In this document: positions 1 to 11,107 of the stretch, in pieces
How the letters are laid out: each line of letters begins with the position of its first letter
How positions within the stretch are numbered: the stretch's first letter is position 1
From: Desulfobacterales bacterium
Lineage (GTDB): Bacteria; Desulfobacterota; Desulfobacteria; Desulfobacterales; UBA2174_A
DNA length: 17,740 nucleotides
Direction: 5' to 3'
Assembly: GCA_025454075.1 (NCBI GenBank)
Contig: JALOPD010000053.1
Coordinates: 1 to 17,740, forward strand
Made by a program: the position numbers and the translations under genes
The notes under the pieces: generated by a model
Seen by the model: only the letters and a program-made list of their open reading frames with translations
Databases searched by the model: none
Told to the model about the DNA's origin: nothing

Positions 1-1
1 C

Positions 2-3000
2 GACCTGTTGAACAGCCTGGGGGACGAGTTGACCCGGATCTTCGAAGTGCTGGCGACCGCGCCCGAAGATCCGTGGGCTCTGGAGCGTCTGTTGGGAGAG
101 GTCGGCGCGAGCGATCCGCGCCTGAGCGGTCGATTGGTGGAAGGGTTGAGCAGCCTCGGGCAGGCGATCGCGGACTTGAAGAGACTGCAGGCGTCGTCGG
201 ACGTGTCACTGGAAGCATCTGGAGCGATGCTCGATGCTGCCCGCAACCTGAACACCGCGATTCGTTCGTTGAGCAAGGTCGGCGGCTCGGCCTATCCGGC
301 GCTCGGCGCCGATTTGATCGAGTTCATCGTGCTGACTCGACTCCGGCTGGCCGCGCCTCTCTTCTATCAACTCGCGATCATGGTTGGCCTCATCCAGGTG
401 CGCGTGTTGCCGACGATCGAGATCAACGAGGAAATGGTTCGCTTTCCGCGACCGATGGACCATCTCGTGTTCGAGCGGATCGGTACCTTCTTCAGCGATC
501 CTTGGAAGGCCATTCGCGAGCAATTGCCCTCGCCGCCGCTGGCAACTGTAGCGAACGCCGAACGGACGGCGGACATTGTTGTGAGCCGAATCGGCGGAGT
601 ACTGAACGCGCTGGACGTGCCGTGGGCGTATGGCTTCCCTGCAGGGGACGAACGCTACCTCGGTGAATCGGCGGAGCAGGCTGCCCACACGCTCATCATC
701 TATGTACCCACGCGGATCGCTGGCGATGACGTGAATGCTGGCGTCTGCATTCATCTCTCATCAGCCGATGCCGACGACCTGGGTGTTGTGCTGACGCCGT
801 TCGGATCGCTCAATATTGAGGGTGCCTTTGGCCGCTGGAATGTAGGACTCGAACTCACTGCGGGTATGGAAGCCCTAGCGTTTGGCGGAGGACAAGGTGT
901 AAGAATTTTGGCAGGCTCGCCGGCGGCCGCGGTCGATGCAACAGTCAAGGCTGCCCTGCCTCCCGCGGCGCCGGGAACACCCGCAGCGGTCATCGGCTCT
1001 CCTACTGGTTCGCGGCTCGATCTTGGCGCGCCGCAGCTCTCCGCGACGATGCACGCCGCACAGGCCGGAGTCGACTTCGCGCTCTCGGCGGATACCGGCA
1101 AGAGCGCGCTTGTCGTTCACCCGGGCGATGGCGACGGATTCATCGCGGCGCTGTTGCCGTCCAACGGCCTGCGAGCCGAGTTTGATCTGGGGCTCGCTTG
1201 GTCGCAAGCGAAGGGGCTGACCTGGCACGGCAGTGCCAGCCTGGACGCGAGCCTGCCCATTGGGTTGTCGATCGGCGGTGTCACGATATCAACCGTCCAC
1301 CTGAGCTTGCAAGTGCGTGACACCAGCCTGCTGGCCGAAGTGTCGGCCACCATCGCCGCGTCGATCGGGCCGGTGCGCGCAGTACTCGACCGTGTGGGCA
1401 TTGCCAGCGCCTTAACGTTCACGGAGGCCGGCGGCAGCCTCGGTGTTGCTGATCTGGATATCGGTTTCAAACCCCCGGGGGGTGTAGGCCTAAGCATCGA
1501 TGAGGCGGTCGTGACGGGCGGCGGCTTTCTCGCGTTCGACCCGGACAGAGGACAATACGCCGGTGTGGTCGAGCTGTCCATGGAAGGCGGCATCGCCGTC
1601 AAGGGCCTGGGGCTGATCGCCACGCGCCTGCCCAACAACGTCAAGGGATTTTCGCTGCTGATCGCCATTACGGCGGAAGGGTTCCAGCCGGTGCCGCTGC
1701 CGCTAGGCTTCCGGCTGACCGGGATCGGCGGGCTCTTAGCGGTCAACCGCACGTTTGACGAAGCGGCGCTGGCCGCGGGGCTCAAGAGCCACACGCTGGA
1801 GAGCGTGATGTTTCCAAAGGACCCGGTGCGCAACGCGCCCCAGATCCTGAGCGCGCTGGACCGGGTCTTCCCGCCGGCCGCCGGCCATCACCTGTTCGGC
1901 CCCATGGCGAAGATCGAGTGGGGCACTCCGACCCTGATCACGGCGGACCTGGCGGTGGTGCTGGAGTTCGGCGCGCGGCTGCGGCTGCTGCTTCTGGCGC
2001 GGATCGCGGCGGTTCTGCCCAAGCCGGAAAACGATCTGATCTGCCTGCAGATGGACGCCGTCGGCGTGCTCGACTTCGATCAGGGCAGCGCGGCGCTCGA
2101 TGCGAGCCTCTATGATTCGCGGCTGCTGAAGAAATTCGTGCTGACGGGCGACATGGCGATGCGGCTGAAGTGGGAGGGCGCGCCGCACTTTGCTCTCGCC
2201 ATCGGAGGGCTGCATCCGGCCTTCAGCCCACCGGCCGGCTTCCCCGTGCTCGAGCGCATCACCCTCAACCTCACCGCGGGCGACAACCCGCGGTTGCGCT
2301 GCGAAGCCTACTTTGCGCTGACGGCCAACACGGTGCAGTTCGGTGCGCGTGCAGAGATCTACGCCGCCGCGCATGGGTTCAGCATCCAGGGGGAGACGGG
2401 CTTCGATGTGCTGATCCAGCTCGACCCGTTCCAGTTCCTGGCCGATTTCTACGCGCAGGTGCAGCTCAAGCGCGGCTCGCGGAGCCTGTTCAAGGTCCGG
2501 GTCGAGGGCGCGCTGGCCGGACCACGGCCGCTGCACTTGAAAGCCAAGGCGACCTTTGAAGTGCTGTGGTGGGACGTGTCGATCCGCATCGACAAGACGC
2601 TGGTCGCAGGGGAGAAGCCGCCGCCGCCGGAGCCCATCGACGTGCTGCCGCGGCTGAAAGAGGCCTTGGGCAATCCCGTCAGCTGGGTGGGCCGGCTTCC
2701 CGCGGGCCAGCGCCCGATGGTGACGCTGCGCCCACGTGCGGCGGCCGCCGAGGTGCTGCTGCACCCGCTCGGAACCCTGACGGTCAAGCAGGGTGTGGTC
2801 CCCCTCGACATGGAGATCTCCCGGTTCGGGTCGGCCGCACCGGCCGGAGCGCGGCGCTTTACGATCAGCGGCGTCAGCCTGGGCGGGCAGCCCCAGGCGC
2901 CTGAGCCGGTCAAGGACTTCTTCGCCCCGGCGCAGTTCTTCGAGATGAGCGATGACGAGAAGCTCTCCCGGCCCTCCTTCGAGCCCATGACCGCGGGTGT

Positions 3001-3439
3001 CGGCATCGGCTCGGAGGAGATCGTCTTCAGCGCCGACGCCAGCGATTGGCTCGAAGTCGCAGCGATCGAATTCGATACCATCATCGTGGACAAAGAAAAG
3101 AGCGAATCCCGGCCCAGCGCTGCACCGGCCCGGTACCGCCTGAGCCCAGAGCTTTTGGGCAAGCAGGCCCGCTTCGGTGCTGCCGGTGGAAGCGAGCTGC
3201 GCCGCAGCGGCCGGGCCAAATACCGCACGGCGAGAGTTGGCCTCAACGTCGTGAAAGAAGGTTGGAGCATCGTGGCCACCGCCGACCTGGCGGAGCAGCC
3301 AGTGCCCGGCATCGAAGCGGGCAGGCCCACGAGCTATTCGGAAGCCGCGCAGGCGCTGCAAAGACTGCAACGGGATAATCCGGCGAAAGCTGCAGGTCTG
3401 AGGATTCTTCGTCCGTCGGAAGTGCGGGCCATCGATTGA
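2..3439 (+). CDS. Giant DUF6603-like protein, 5' end outside window (gene 1 of a four-gene operon)
   Basis: The frame is open to the left edge, so the true start probably lies upstream; a TTG at 8 is the first possible start inside the window but has no ribosome site. At least 1145 residues are encoded. Residues 1-100 are mostly helical. From about 300 to 865 the protein is beta-rich, with repeated strands of alternating hydrophobic residues and phrases such as GIGGLLAVNR, FGPMAKIEWGTPTLITADL and ANTVQFGARAEIYAAA that I associate with DUF6603. A proline linker (EKPPPPEPIDVLPRL, near 869) leads to a C-terminal module of about 260 residues containing FAPAQFFEMSDDEKLSRPSFE-type sequence near 972-992. 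No signal peptide can be judged without the N-terminus, and no catalytic motif is visible. It ends 13 nt before the next gene. The DUF6603 match is from memory and the function is unknown; the repeated hairpins could suit a structural or hydrophobic-ligand-binding role, which is speculation. Confidence 0.85.
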   Translation, partial: DLLNSLGDELTRIFEVLATAPEDPWALERLLGEVGASDPRLSGRLVEGLSSLGQAIADLKRLQASSDVSLEASGAMLDAARNLNTAIRSLSKVGGSAYPALGADLIEFIVLTRLRLAAPLFYQLAIMVGLIQVRVLPTIEINEEMVRFPRPMDHLVFERIGTFFSDPWKAIREQLPSPPLATVANAERTADIVVSRIGGVLNALDVPWAYGFPAGDERYLGESAEQAAHTLIIYVPTRIAGDDVNAGVCIHLSSADADDLGVVLTPFGSLNIEGAFGRWNVGLELTAGMEALAFGGGQGVRILAGSPAAAVDATVKAALPPAAPGTPAAVIGSPTGSRLDLGAPQLSATMHAAQAGVDFALSADTGKSALVVHPGDGDGFIAALLPSNGLRAEFDLGLAWSQAKGLTWHGSASLDASLPIGLSIGGVTISTVHLSLQVRDTSLLAEVSATIAASIGPVRAVLDRVGIASALTFTEAGGSLGVADLDIGFKPPGGVGLSIDEAVVTGGGFLAFDPDRGQYAGVVELSMEGGIAVKGLGLIATRLPNNVKGFSLLIAITAEGFQPVPLPLGFRLTGIGGLLAVNRTFDEAALAAGLKSHTLESVMFPKDPVRNAPQILSALDRVFPPAAGHHLFGPMAKIEWGTPTLITADLAVVLEFGARLRLLLLARIAAVLPKPENDLICLQMDAVGVLDFDQGSAALDASLYDSRLLKKFVLTGDMAMRLKWEGAPHFALAIGGLHPAFSPPAGFPVLERITLNLTAGDNPRLRCEAYFALTANTVQFGARAEIYAAAHGFSIQGETGFDVLIQLDPFQFLADFYAQVQLKRGSRSLFKVRVEGALAGPRPLHLKAKATFEVLWWDVSIRIDKTLVAGEKPPPPEPIDVLPRLKEALGNPVSWVGRLPAGQRPMVTLRPRAAAAEVLLHPLGTLTVKQGVVPLDMEISRFGSAAPAGARRFTISGVSLGGQPQAPEPVKDFFAPAQFFEMSDDEKLSRPSFEPMTAGVGIGSEEIVFSADASDWLEVAAIEFDTIIVDKEKSESRPSAAPARYRLSPELLGKQARFGAAGGSELRRSGRAKYRTARVGLNVVKEGWSIVATADLAEQPVPGIEAGRPTSYSEAAQALQRLQRDNPAKAAGLRILRPSEVRAID

Positions 3440-3452
3440 GGGAGTATTGGCT

Positions 3453-6326
3453 ATGGCTAACCTTACGTCTGCGAATTACGTGTTCCTGCCCTGGGTGCGG
3501 CAGGGGGCTGCAGCCGGTATTCAGACGCCTGACATGAGCGCGGATCAAGCCGGGGCAGTGTCGGTGGCCGTTAAGCTGCGAGTCAACACGACCGATGACA
3601 TCGAGCGGCAAGTGCGGCTTTACGGGCCCGGCGATGTCACCGGCATCGACGCGCAGCAGGTGGTGCGCACGGAGCCGCGCCATCTGGCCCGCGATTTCGA
3701 GCCGAACTACTTTCCGGCCATCGAATTCGATCGGCCGGACTTTGCATGGCTCTTCACGCCCGCCAAGGCAGATTCCACGGGCAAGCTGCGTCCCTGGCTT
3801 TGCCTGATCGTCGTCAGGAAACAAGAAGGCGCGCGGCTGCGCACCGAGCGCGAGCTGCCGCTGCCGGTGCTCGAGATAAAGCCGCCGGCGCTGCCGGAGC
3901 GCGAGCTGCCGGATCTGTCCGAATCCTGGGCCTGGGCGCACGTGCAGGTGGCGGGCAGCCGGCGTGACGCTGGTTCCCTTAAAGCGTCCCTGGCCGGCGA
4001 TCCGGCGTTGACGGTGTCGCGGCTGCTGTGTCCGCGCCGGCTCGATCCCTCGACGGACTATCTGGCCTGCGTGGTGCCGGCGTTCGAACTGGGATGCAGA
4101 GCCGGCCTTGGTTTGCCGATAGCGCCTGAAGACGAAAAAGAGCTGAAAGCATCCTGGGCTTCGGGAGCGCAGTCCCCGCTGCAGGTGGTCTTGCCGGTCT
4201 ATTTTCACTGGGAGTTTCGCACCGGGACCGGCGGCGATTTCGAGGCGCTGGTGCGTCTGCTGGAGCCGCGCGAGATGCCGCCTGAGGTCGGCAAGCGGCG
4301 CACGGACATCAGCCAGCCGGGGTTTCACATCACTCCTCGGCTGCCGCCGGGCACTGCGCTCGAGCTGGAAGGCGCCCTGCGCGCCCTGGAGGCCCAGACC
4401 GCCGAATGGCCGATGGAGTCGCGAAAGCGATTCCAGGACGCGCTCAAAGAAATCCTCAATGCCCCCTGGCAGGCGATGCAGGCAGAGGGCCACGAACCAC
4501 TGCTCGCGCCGCCGATTTACGGCTGCTGGCAAACGGGGCGGCATACGGTGGAAACGGCCCCTGAACCGCCGGCGGCCCCGCCCGCTCCGCGCTGGTTGCA
4601 CGAGCTCAATCTCGATCCGCGGCACCGGGTGGCCGCCGCGCTGGGCACGCAGGTCGTGCAGGCGCAGCAGGAGCAGTTGATGGCCTCGGCCTGGGAACAG
4701 CTCGGCGAGATCGAGCGCATCAATCAAATGCGGCGTCAGGCCCAGCTTGCCCGTGCCGTCAACGGCGTTTACCACTCCAAACACTTCGTCCGGTTTTCCG
4801 AAGAAACGCTGCTCAAGGTGGTCGCCGCGGCGCAATCGCGTATCGTGGTCGCAGCGACCGATCCCGGCAGCGCCGGGACACGGGCGATGCTGTCGCAACG
4901 GATCTCGAAATCGGCCATCCCGGACCGGGCCGTCTCGGCACCCTTGCGCCGCATGACCGGCGGCCGCAGTGCCATCCGCACCCGCTTCCAGCCGGCCGGC
5001 GCTCTGCCCGTCGCCATTGTAACGAAGCTGAACACCCCCATATCGGTGGTTTTATTTCAGAAGAAGGAAGCCGGCCTGGTGACGCTCAATCAGGTAGCGG
5101 ATGGCCAAAGCGGGCCCTTCGCCTCCGGGTTGAAGGAAGCCATCCGTTTCGAGCGCACTTCCAGTGCGCTCGACAGCGCGCCGGAGCTCGGCGATTTCAG
5201 CGTCGCCCCTGAGGGCACCGCGCGCAGCCTGCTCCACTTCAAGCCTGGGCCGCCTGCCAGTGCCGACGCGCAGGCGTTTCTGAACGCGGCCAAAGCGCAT
5301 CAGGAGTATCTGGCTCAGAAGGCACTGGTATCCTTTAAAGTCTTCCCGGCCCCGCCGCTGGACCTGTCCAAAACCAGAGGCGCGCTGCTGCAAAGCATCG
5401 ATCCGGCCAAAACCATTACCGCGCGGATGCAGGCTTCGCTAAAATTAACCAGTGGCGCGGAGCCGGCCGGCGACCCGCTCGAACCCCTGCTGGATGCGCC
5501 CGACTTTCCACAGCCCATGTATGCGGCCTTGCGCGATCTCGCGCAGGATTTTCTCTACCCGGGCTTGGAGCACGTGCCGGCCAACACCGTCACGCTGCTC
5601 AAGACCAACCCGCAGTTCGTGGAATCGTTCCTGGTCGGACTGAATGCCGAAATGAGCAGCGAGCTGCTCTGGCGCAACTATCCGACCGATCAACGTGGAA
5701 CGTATTTCCGTCAGTTCTGGGACACCTCGGTTGGCGACGATCAGCCCGACATCGATAGGATCAAGAATTGGGGCGACCGCGAGCTCGGCGACAACGCGGC
5801 CGCCGGCGACAAGCTGGTGCTGCTCCTGCGCGGCGAGCTTCTGCGCCGCTACCCGAATGCGGTGATCTACGCCGTGGCGGCCGTGCGCAAGGACGGGCAG
5901 CTCGACCTGTCGACCAAACCAGAAGATGAACGTCAGCCCCTTTTCCGCGGCACCCTCAAGCCCGACGTCACCTTTCTGGGGTTTGATCTGACGGATAAAG
6001 AAGCCATCGGCGATGCTGCGATCGGCGATCTCGGTTGGTACTTTGTCATCCAGCAGCAGCCCACCGAGCCATGCTTCGGGCTGGATGCGGCGGACTTCAA
6101 GAAGCCGCGCCCTGCGCTAGCGATATGGAACGATCTGAGCTGGAGGCATCTGGCCGAAACCGAAGCGGAATTGAAGGCGCTCTCGCACGCCTCGGTCACT
6201 GCAACGCTGCCGGACATCGACCAGGTGAAGTGGGGCAAGAGCTCCGCGCATCAGGCCTACATTACGCTGCAGCGGCCGGTGCGCATCGCGATTCACGCCC
6301 GAGAGATGATCAAACTTCGAGAGTAG
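3453..6326 (+). CDS. Large conserved hypothetical protein, 957 residues (gene 2 of operon)
   Basis: I chose the ATG at 3453 because GAGGGAG lies at 3438-3444, about 8 nt upstream; an in-frame TTG at 3447 is too close to that site. The protein begins MANLTSANYVFLPWVRQG and lacks a signal peptide. Visible landmarks are an N-terminal beta-rich region with FEPNYFPAIEFDRPDFAWLF near residues 90-110, a proline-rich stretch near 370-380 (PEPPAAPPAPRW), and a helical segment near 385-435 (LDPRHRVAAALGTQVVQAQQ, then AWEQLGEIERINQMRRQAQL). The C-terminal half includes a region near 695-790 with NPQFVESFLVGLNAEMSSEL and DQRGTYFRQFWDTS. I recall similar helical segments in large hypothetical proteins of other bacteria, but no function. 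It sits 13 nt after gene 1 and 24 nt before gene 3, so co-translation in one operon is likely. No enzyme motif was seen; a structural subunit is an inference. Confidence 0.88.
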   Translation: MANLTSANYVFLPWVRQGAAAGIQTPDMSADQAGAVSVAVKLRVNTTDDIERQVRLYGPGDVTGIDAQQVVRTEPRHLARDFEPNYFPAIEFDRPDFAWLFTPAKADSTGKLRPWLCLIVVRKQEGARLRTERELPLPVLEIKPPALPERELPDLSESWAWAHVQVAGSRRDAGSLKASLAGDPALTVSRLLCPRRLDPSTDYLACVVPAFELGCRAGLGLPIAPEDEKELKASWASGAQSPLQVVLPVYFHWEFRTGTGGDFEALVRLLEPREMPPEVGKRRTDISQPGFHITPRLPPGTALELEGALRALEAQTAEWPMESRKRFQDALKEILNAPWQAMQAEGHEPLLAPPIYGCWQTGRHTVETAPEPPAAPPAPRWLHELNLDPRHRVAAALGTQVVQAQQEQLMASAWEQLGEIERINQMRRQAQLARAVNGVYHSKHFVRFSEETLLKVVAAAQSRIVVAATDPGSAGTRAMLSQRISKSAIPDRAVSAPLRRMTGGRSAIRTRFQPAGALPVAIVTKLNTPISVVLFQKKEAGLVTLNQVADGQSGPFASGLKEAIRFERTSSALDSAPELGDFSVAPEGTARSLLHFKPGPPASADAQAFLNAAKAHQEYLAQKALVSFKVFPAPPLDLSKTRGALLQSIDPAKTITARMQASLKLTSGAEPAGDPLEPLLDAPDFPQPMYAALRDLAQDFLYPGLEHVPANTVTLLKTNPQFVESFLVGLNAEMSSELLWRNYPTDQRGTYFRQFWDTSVGDDQPDIDRIKNWGDRELGDNAAAGDKLVLLLRGELLRRYPNAVIYAVAAVRKDGQLDLSTKPEDERQPLFRGTLKPDVTFLGFDLTDKEAIGDAAIGDLGWYFVIQQQPTEPCFGLDAADFKKPRPALAIWNDLSWRHLAETEAELKALSHASVTATLPDIDQVKWGKSSAHQAYITLQRPVRIAIHAREMIKLRE

Positions 6327-6350
6327 ATCAAGCAAGGACAGGTTCGACCC

Positions 6351-9300
6351 ATGCCGACTCCCAACCCCGACATTCCAAGCATTCCGGACACGCCCGAGGT
6401 GGGGATGCCGCTGTCGTTCGGTCCCGCCCGGCCGGCCGTGTTGTTCCCGGTGCGGCTGCAGACGCGGTTCTTTGCGCAAGCCGACGGCAGCTCCGAGCTG
6501 CGCGTGCGGGTCTACCCCGATACGGTGCACATCGATTCGCACGAGCCGGGGCTGACCGAGGACGAGCTGACCTGGGGCCGCCATTTCTGGGAACAGACCT
6601 GGCGCGCCGGGAACGACGAGGAGCGCCGCAAGAGCGCCTGGCGGCAGCTGGCCGACCGCTACGATCTGCCGCGCGCCGCGTGGGTCGCCCGCGCGCTCAG
6701 GCCGCTCAATCCCGGAGACCGCCCGGCAGGTCCGGTCGCCTTGAATCAGCCGTTGCCGAAACCGCTGCAATTCCCGTCGCCAGCAGTGAAGCCCGAGGCG
6801 TGGACGCGCGCGCCGGAAACGCGCGTGCTGCCGAACCGGTGGACCGTGCTGGGTTACAAAGACGGGCGGCTGGTCGTGAACGTCACGGGCGGTCCGATCC
6901 CGGACGCACTGGCGACCGGGCCCGACCCCTCGCCGTCGGCCGCTGTCGATCCGCAGGGGATGGACCAGGGGATGCAGTGGATGGTGGATTTCGACGCGGC
7001 GGAAAGAGAGGGCATGGGAATCCGCGCCCGACTGACCAAGGCGGATGCCGCCGCGGGACTGGATTTTCTGCTGGTGATGGGCATCAAGGACTCGCCGGAT
7101 GGGGCGGCGGATTGGGCGCCGCGGCTGGTCGAGCTTTTCGACGCGCACCACTACACCGACGGGCTGGGCTTCGTGGTGCCGGGTACGCCGTCCAACAACA
7201 CGCCGGATGCCTCATCCGGCTTCAGCTCGAAAGATCCCGGCCACGCAGAGAGCTACCTGGCCGAACGCAGCGCTCCGGCATCGCAACCCGGCGACGGGTC
7301 GAACGCCGATGTGCTCACCAGCGCGTTGGGACTGGCAGGCGCCGGGCCGGTCTTCGCCAGCCTCCCCAATGCCGCGGTTAAGGAGCAGGTGGACGCGCGG
7401 CACATGAACACCGCGCTGTGGCAGGCCACCTGGGGCTATTTCCTGCTGCAGATGCTCGGAGTGGGCGCAACCAGTGAAAGTCCGCTGAGCGACGACGACA
7501 TCGCCTGGGCGCGCAGCCATTTCATCGACTACGTGCGGCCGGGCGGACCGCTGCCGGCCGTGCGGATCGGCAAACAGCCTTATGGCGTTCTGCCGGTGAC
7601 CTCGCTCGACGCCTGGAAGCCGCCCGCCGGCCAGGAGGGTCAGGCCGGCCGCGACCTGGCCCTGCGGGATTTTCTCCGCCGCTTGCGCGACCTGTGGCGG
7701 CGCAACATTCCGGAAATCCCACGTCTCGGCCGCAGCGAAACGGATGCGCCGGGCCTCGGTCGCGTGGCGGACGTGGACAAGGACCTGGCCGAAGTGCTGA
7801 GCATGGAGGGGCTGTCGTCCAGTTACTCGATACGCAACCTGATGGGGCGGCATTACCTGGAACACCTTTTGGTGTTTTTGAGCGCAGACCAGTTCGCGGA
7901 CGCCTGGGGGCTCGTTATAGAGGAGCCCCCTCCGGAGCCGCAGCCCCCCGAGGAAGAGGAGCCTCCCCCGGAGCTGACCCCGCGGCAGCGAGCGGAGTGG
8001 ATCAGGAGGGCCCAGGCAGAAAAGCGTGCATACCTAAAGGCCCACCAGCTATGGCGCACATCAATGGCGGCCCGCGAAAAACGGCTCGCTTTAATCGCCG
8101 CCAAGCGCGGCTCCATGTCCGCATGGTGGGCGACACAGGCACGGCTCACGGCCGCCGTGCTGCAGACGCTGGGCATTACATGGAAGCCGAGACTGACGCA
8201 CGCGGTGTTTGCGCCGCCCGCCGCACCGCTCCGAGGCGCGCTGGTGCAGACCGATCATAGCTTATCGCTTTCACCGAACTACATCGAAGCGCTGCTTGCC
8301 GCGCGCGACCTCGATGCGATCCGCCATGAAACGATTCAACAAACGCCTCCGCGCGCGCTGCTCTATCTGCTGTTGCGGCATTCGATGCTGCTGGAATACA
8401 CAACCGCCGGCTCGCGTCTGCTGATCAACCGCGGTTTGCTGCAACCGGCGCTGCGCCGCGAACCCGAGCTGGTGGATTTTCCGTTGGGTGTGGTGATGCC
8501 GACGGTGTGGCGCCAAATGGTGACCAAAATCAGCGTGCAGGGTGCGGCGGAGCCGATGGAGCTGGGAAAATACCTGCTCGGCTTCCTCCCGACAAGCGAG
8601 CCTGACGTAAGTCGCGAACCCGGCCTGAAACCGCTGAGCGAATTCCGCGCCAGCCTGGCGCATTTGAGTACGCTCCCGGTTGACAGACTCGAACGGTTGC
8701 TGGCCGGCACGCTCGATCTCTGCGCGCACCGGCTGGATGCGTGGATCACTTCGTTTGCGGCCAAGCGCTTGGCCGGGATGCGGCAGGCGAATCCGACCGG
8801 TGTGCTGTTCGGCGGCTACGGCTGGGTCATGCACGTGAAGCCGGCGGAGGCCCAAACCCCTGTTGCCCCCCCGGCCGGTGAACAGGGTCCGGTCTTTGAG
8901 CGGGCCGACAACCCCGGTTTCGTGCACACACCGTCGCTGACCCAGGCAGCGACGGCGGCGGTGCTGCGGAGCGGCCATCTGGCCCATTCCGGCCAGGAGA
9001 TAGCCGACGATCTGCTGGCCATCGATCTGTCCTCGGAGCGTGTACGGCTGGCGAAATGGCTGCTCGACGGTGTAAGGCAAGGGCAACCGCTCGGCGCGCT
9101 GCTGGGGTATCGCTTCGAGCGCCGCCTGCAGGAAGCCGACAAGGCTCGGTTCATTGCGGTCCTCCGCGAACTGGCGCCGCTGGTCGCCAGGAAACTGGAA
9201 CCAACCGCTGAAGCGGTCGAAGTCATCGCAGCCAACAACGTCGTGGACGGTCTGGCCTTGCTGCGTCGCTGGCAGAAAGGGAAGAGCACCACGCCACCCC

Positions 9301-11099
9301 AATGGAACGCGGATACGATTCCATTCGGGCAGCAGGTCGGTCCACAGAAGACAAAGCTTCCGCCGGCCGATCCTCCCAATACCGAATTCAAAGCGCTTCA
9401 AGATGAACTCGCGGTCCTGGAAGACGCCGTGGACAGCGTGAGCGACGCGCTGATGGCCGAAAGTATCTATCAGGTCGTGCGCGGAAATCCGCTGCGCGCC
9501 GCCAGCACCGTGGAATCCATCGCCGGCGGTGAAACGCCCCCGCCGGAGCTTGAAGTCGTGCGGACGCCGCGCACCGGCATCGCCCTGACGCACCGGCTGG
9601 TGACGCTGTTCAGCGGCGAGCCGACGCTTCCGTCCGAATGGGCGCTGCCTGAGAGCGCGTTTCGCGCCGACGCCGAGCCGCACGTGAACGCCTGGGCGGC
9701 GAAACTGCTCGGCAATCCGGCCAAGGTGCGCTGCATGGTCGAACGGCTGGAACCGGAGACCGGAGCGGTTTTGGAGTTAAAAGAGATCCGCCTCGATCAA
9801 CTGCGCCTGGCGCCGCTCGATTTCATCTATGCTTCCGAAGGCGGGCCAGGCGCACAGCCGGCGGAGATCGAACAGCGCCTCCTGTATACGATCATGCGCA
9901 CGCCGGACGGCTTTGCGCCCGGCTCGCTGCTGCGTGTCAGTTCCGGCCGCAGACCGGAATGGGAGACCGACGAGCTGGGTTACGGCGAATTCAGGGCCGT
10001 GATGCAGGCCGTGCGCAACCTGCTCACCAGCGTGCGCGGGATTGACGCCGACGATCTGAACCCGCCGGAGCGCAGCGTGAATTTCAGCGTGGATGCCGTA
10101 GATTTGGAAAAGCGCACGGCCGGCGCCGAGCAGGCGCTGCGCCAAACGCTGAACGGTTTCCGGGCACAGCTCGCTGGGCCCGACACGGCCGGCCTGGAGG
10201 CGGTACGGGAGTTGATCCTGCGATCAGCGGGCTTCAGCGTGGCTGGCGCCGTGCCGCTTTCGGCGGCAGGCGATTCTGCCTCCGACCGTCAAACGCTGCT
10301 GGCGCAGGCGGGCTCGATCCATAAAGAGCTCCTCCAGCGCATTGAACAACTCACGGCGCTGGCCGCCGGCTTCGACCCCGGTACGGCGACGGTGGAAGAC
10401 AGGTATCAGCGTGCACGGGCGCGGCTGCAGATCGTCTTCGGCAAGGCCTTCGTCGTGCTGCCGCGCTTTATGGCAGCGAACGCCGAGGAGCTCTCGACCG
10501 CGTTGGCCGACAGCGTGAAGGTGCAGGACGGCGATCCGTTCGCGGCGAACACCTGGTTCCTGCGCATGGCGCGCGTGCGTGACGGGGTCGCGCGGCTCAA
10601 CGATGCGCTCACCTACGCTGAAGCGCTGGGGACCGGCGAGAAACTCAATTTGACCGTCGCGCAGCTGCCGTACAGCGCCGAGGATCGCTGGGTCGGCTTG
10701 CCGCTAACACCAGGGCAGGGCCTGCCGGGCGGCAAACTTTCCCTGGTCGTGCAATCGACCGCCCCCGTCGACGTGCGGCGGCCGCTGGCCGGGCTGCTCA
10801 TCGACGAGTGGGTCGAGGTCGTGCCGAACGCGACCGAGATCACCGGCATCGCCTTGCAATACGATCAACCCAATGCCGCCCCGCCGCAAACGATCTTGAT
10901 CGCCGTGCCGCCGGAGATCGATCGGCCGTGGACGGTCTGGTCGCTGCAACAGGTGCTGCTGGAAACGTTCGATCTGGCGAGAATCCGCGCCGTCGACCCC
11001 GACGCGCTGGATGAAATCGGGCACTACCTGCCCGCGTTGTACTTTGCCTGCAACACGGCCGGCCATACGGTTGCGACCGATTTTACAACCATCAAGTAG
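6351..11099 (+). CDS. Giant conserved hypothetical protein, 1582 residues (gene 3 of operon)
   Basis: The ATG at 6351 follows a modest ribosome site (AAGGACAGG at 6334-6342) in the 24-nt gap after gene 2. The N-terminal part, residues 30-125, is well ordered and looks conserved ([51 protein letters not shown]). A second block near 240-410 includes [34 protein letters not shown] and [19 protein letters not shown]. Residues 523-545 form a proline/glutamate-rich hinge followed by a charged helix to about 580. The remainder is mixed helix and strand, with long charged helices around 1010-1050 and 1350-1480. There is no signal peptide, membrane segment or catalytic signature that I can name. I recall homologues of the N-terminal block in actinobacterial hypothetical proteins. 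It is separated from gene 4 by only 8 nt. Its function is unknown; its size and linkage suggest a scaffold or structural subunit, which is inference. Confidence 0.88.
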   Translation: MPTPNPDIPSIPDTPEVGMPLSFGPARPAVLFPVRLQTRFFAQADGSSELRVRVYPDTVHIDSHEPGLTEDELTWGRHFWEQTWRAGNDEERRKSAWRQLADRYDLPRAAWVARALRPLNPGDRPAGPVALNQPLPKPLQFPSPAVKPEAWTRAPETRVLPNRWTVLGYKDGRLVVNVTGGPIPDALATGPDPSPSAAVDPQGMDQGMQWMVDFDAAEREGMGIRARLTKADAAAGLDFLLVMGIKDSPDGAADWAPRLVELFDAHHYTDGLGFVVPGTPSNNTPDASSGFSSKDPGHAESYLAERSAPASQPGDGSNADVLTSALGLAGAGPVFASLPNAAVKEQVDARHMNTALWQATWGYFLLQMLGVGATSESPLSDDDIAWARSHFIDYVRPGGPLPAVRIGKQPYGVLPVTSLDAWKPPAGQEGQAGRDLALRDFLRRLRDLWRRNIPEIPRLGRSETDAPGLGRVADVDKDLAEVLSMEGLSSSYSIRNLMGRHYLEHLLVFLSADQFADAWGLVIEEPPPEPQPPEEEEPPPELTPRQRAEWIRRAQAEKRAYLKAHQLWRTSMAAREKRLALIAAKRGSMSAWWATQARLTAAVLQTLGITWKPRLTHAVFAPPAAPLRGALVQTDHSLSLSPNYIEALLAARDLDAIRHETIQQTPPRALLYLLLRHSMLLEYTTAGSRLLINRGLLQPALRREPELVDFPLGVVMPTVWRQMVTKISVQGAAEPMELGKYLLGFLPTSEPDVSREPGLKPLSEFRASLAHLSTLPVDRLERLLAGTLDLCAHRLDAWITSFAAKRLAGMRQANPTGVLFGGYGWVMHVKPAEAQTPVAPPAGEQGPVFERADNPGFVHTPSLTQAATAAVLRSGHLAHSGQEIADDLLAIDLSSERVRLAKWLLDGVRQGQPLGALLGYRFERRLQEADKARFIAVLRELAPLVARKLEPTAEAVEVIAANNVVDGLALLRRWQKGKSTTPPQWNADTIPFGQQVGPQKTKLPPADPPNTEFKALQDELAVLEDAVDSVSDALMAESIYQVVRGNPLRAASTVESIAGGETPPPELEVVRTPRTGIALTHRLVTLFSGEPTLPSEWALPESAFRADAEPHVNAWAAKLLGNPAKVRCMVERLEPETGAVLELKEIRLDQLRLAPLDFIYASEGGPGAQPAEIEQRLLYTIMRTPDGFAPGSLLRVSSGRRPEWETDELGYGEFRAVMQAVRNLLTSVRGIDADDLNPPERSVNFSVDAVDLEKRTAGAEQALRQTLNGFRAQLAGPDTAGLEAVRELILRSAGFSVAGAVPLSAAGDSASDRQTLLAQAGSIHKELLQRIEQLTALAAGFDPGTATVEDRYQRARARLQIVFGKAFVVLPRFMAANAEELSTALADSVKVQDGDPFAANTWFLRMARVRDGVARLNDALTYAEALGTGEKLNLTVAQLPYSAEDRWVGLPLTPGQGLPGGKLSLVVQSTAPVDVRRPLAGLLIDEWVEVVPNATEITGIALQYDQPNAAPPQTILIAVPPEIDRPWTVWSLQQVLLETFDLARIRAVDPDALDEIGHYLPALYFACNTAGHTVATDFTTIK

Positions 11100-11107
11100 A
11101 GGGAGCC

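Noticed and set aside
1736..3370. 544-codon - strand frame inside gene 1
   Set aside because: It is opposite the DUF6603-like core and has a composition typical of an antisense frame in GC-rich DNA.
3243..4898. 551-codon - strand frame across genes 1 and 2
   Set aside because: It spans the junction of two well-supported + strand genes, its product is Arg/His-rich without recognisable domains, and it overlaps real coding sequence throughout.
7202..7220. Hairpin GCCGGATG-CCT-CATCCGGC resembling an enterobacterial REP stem
   Set aside because: It lies within gene 3, codes for an ordinary stretch of that protein, and appears once in the window. It is probably chance in GC-rich coding DNA.
6035..7381. 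448-codon + strand frame bridging genes 2 and 3
   Set aside because: It is out of frame with both genes, is very rich in Arg, Gly and Ala, and gene 3 has its own start and ribosome site.
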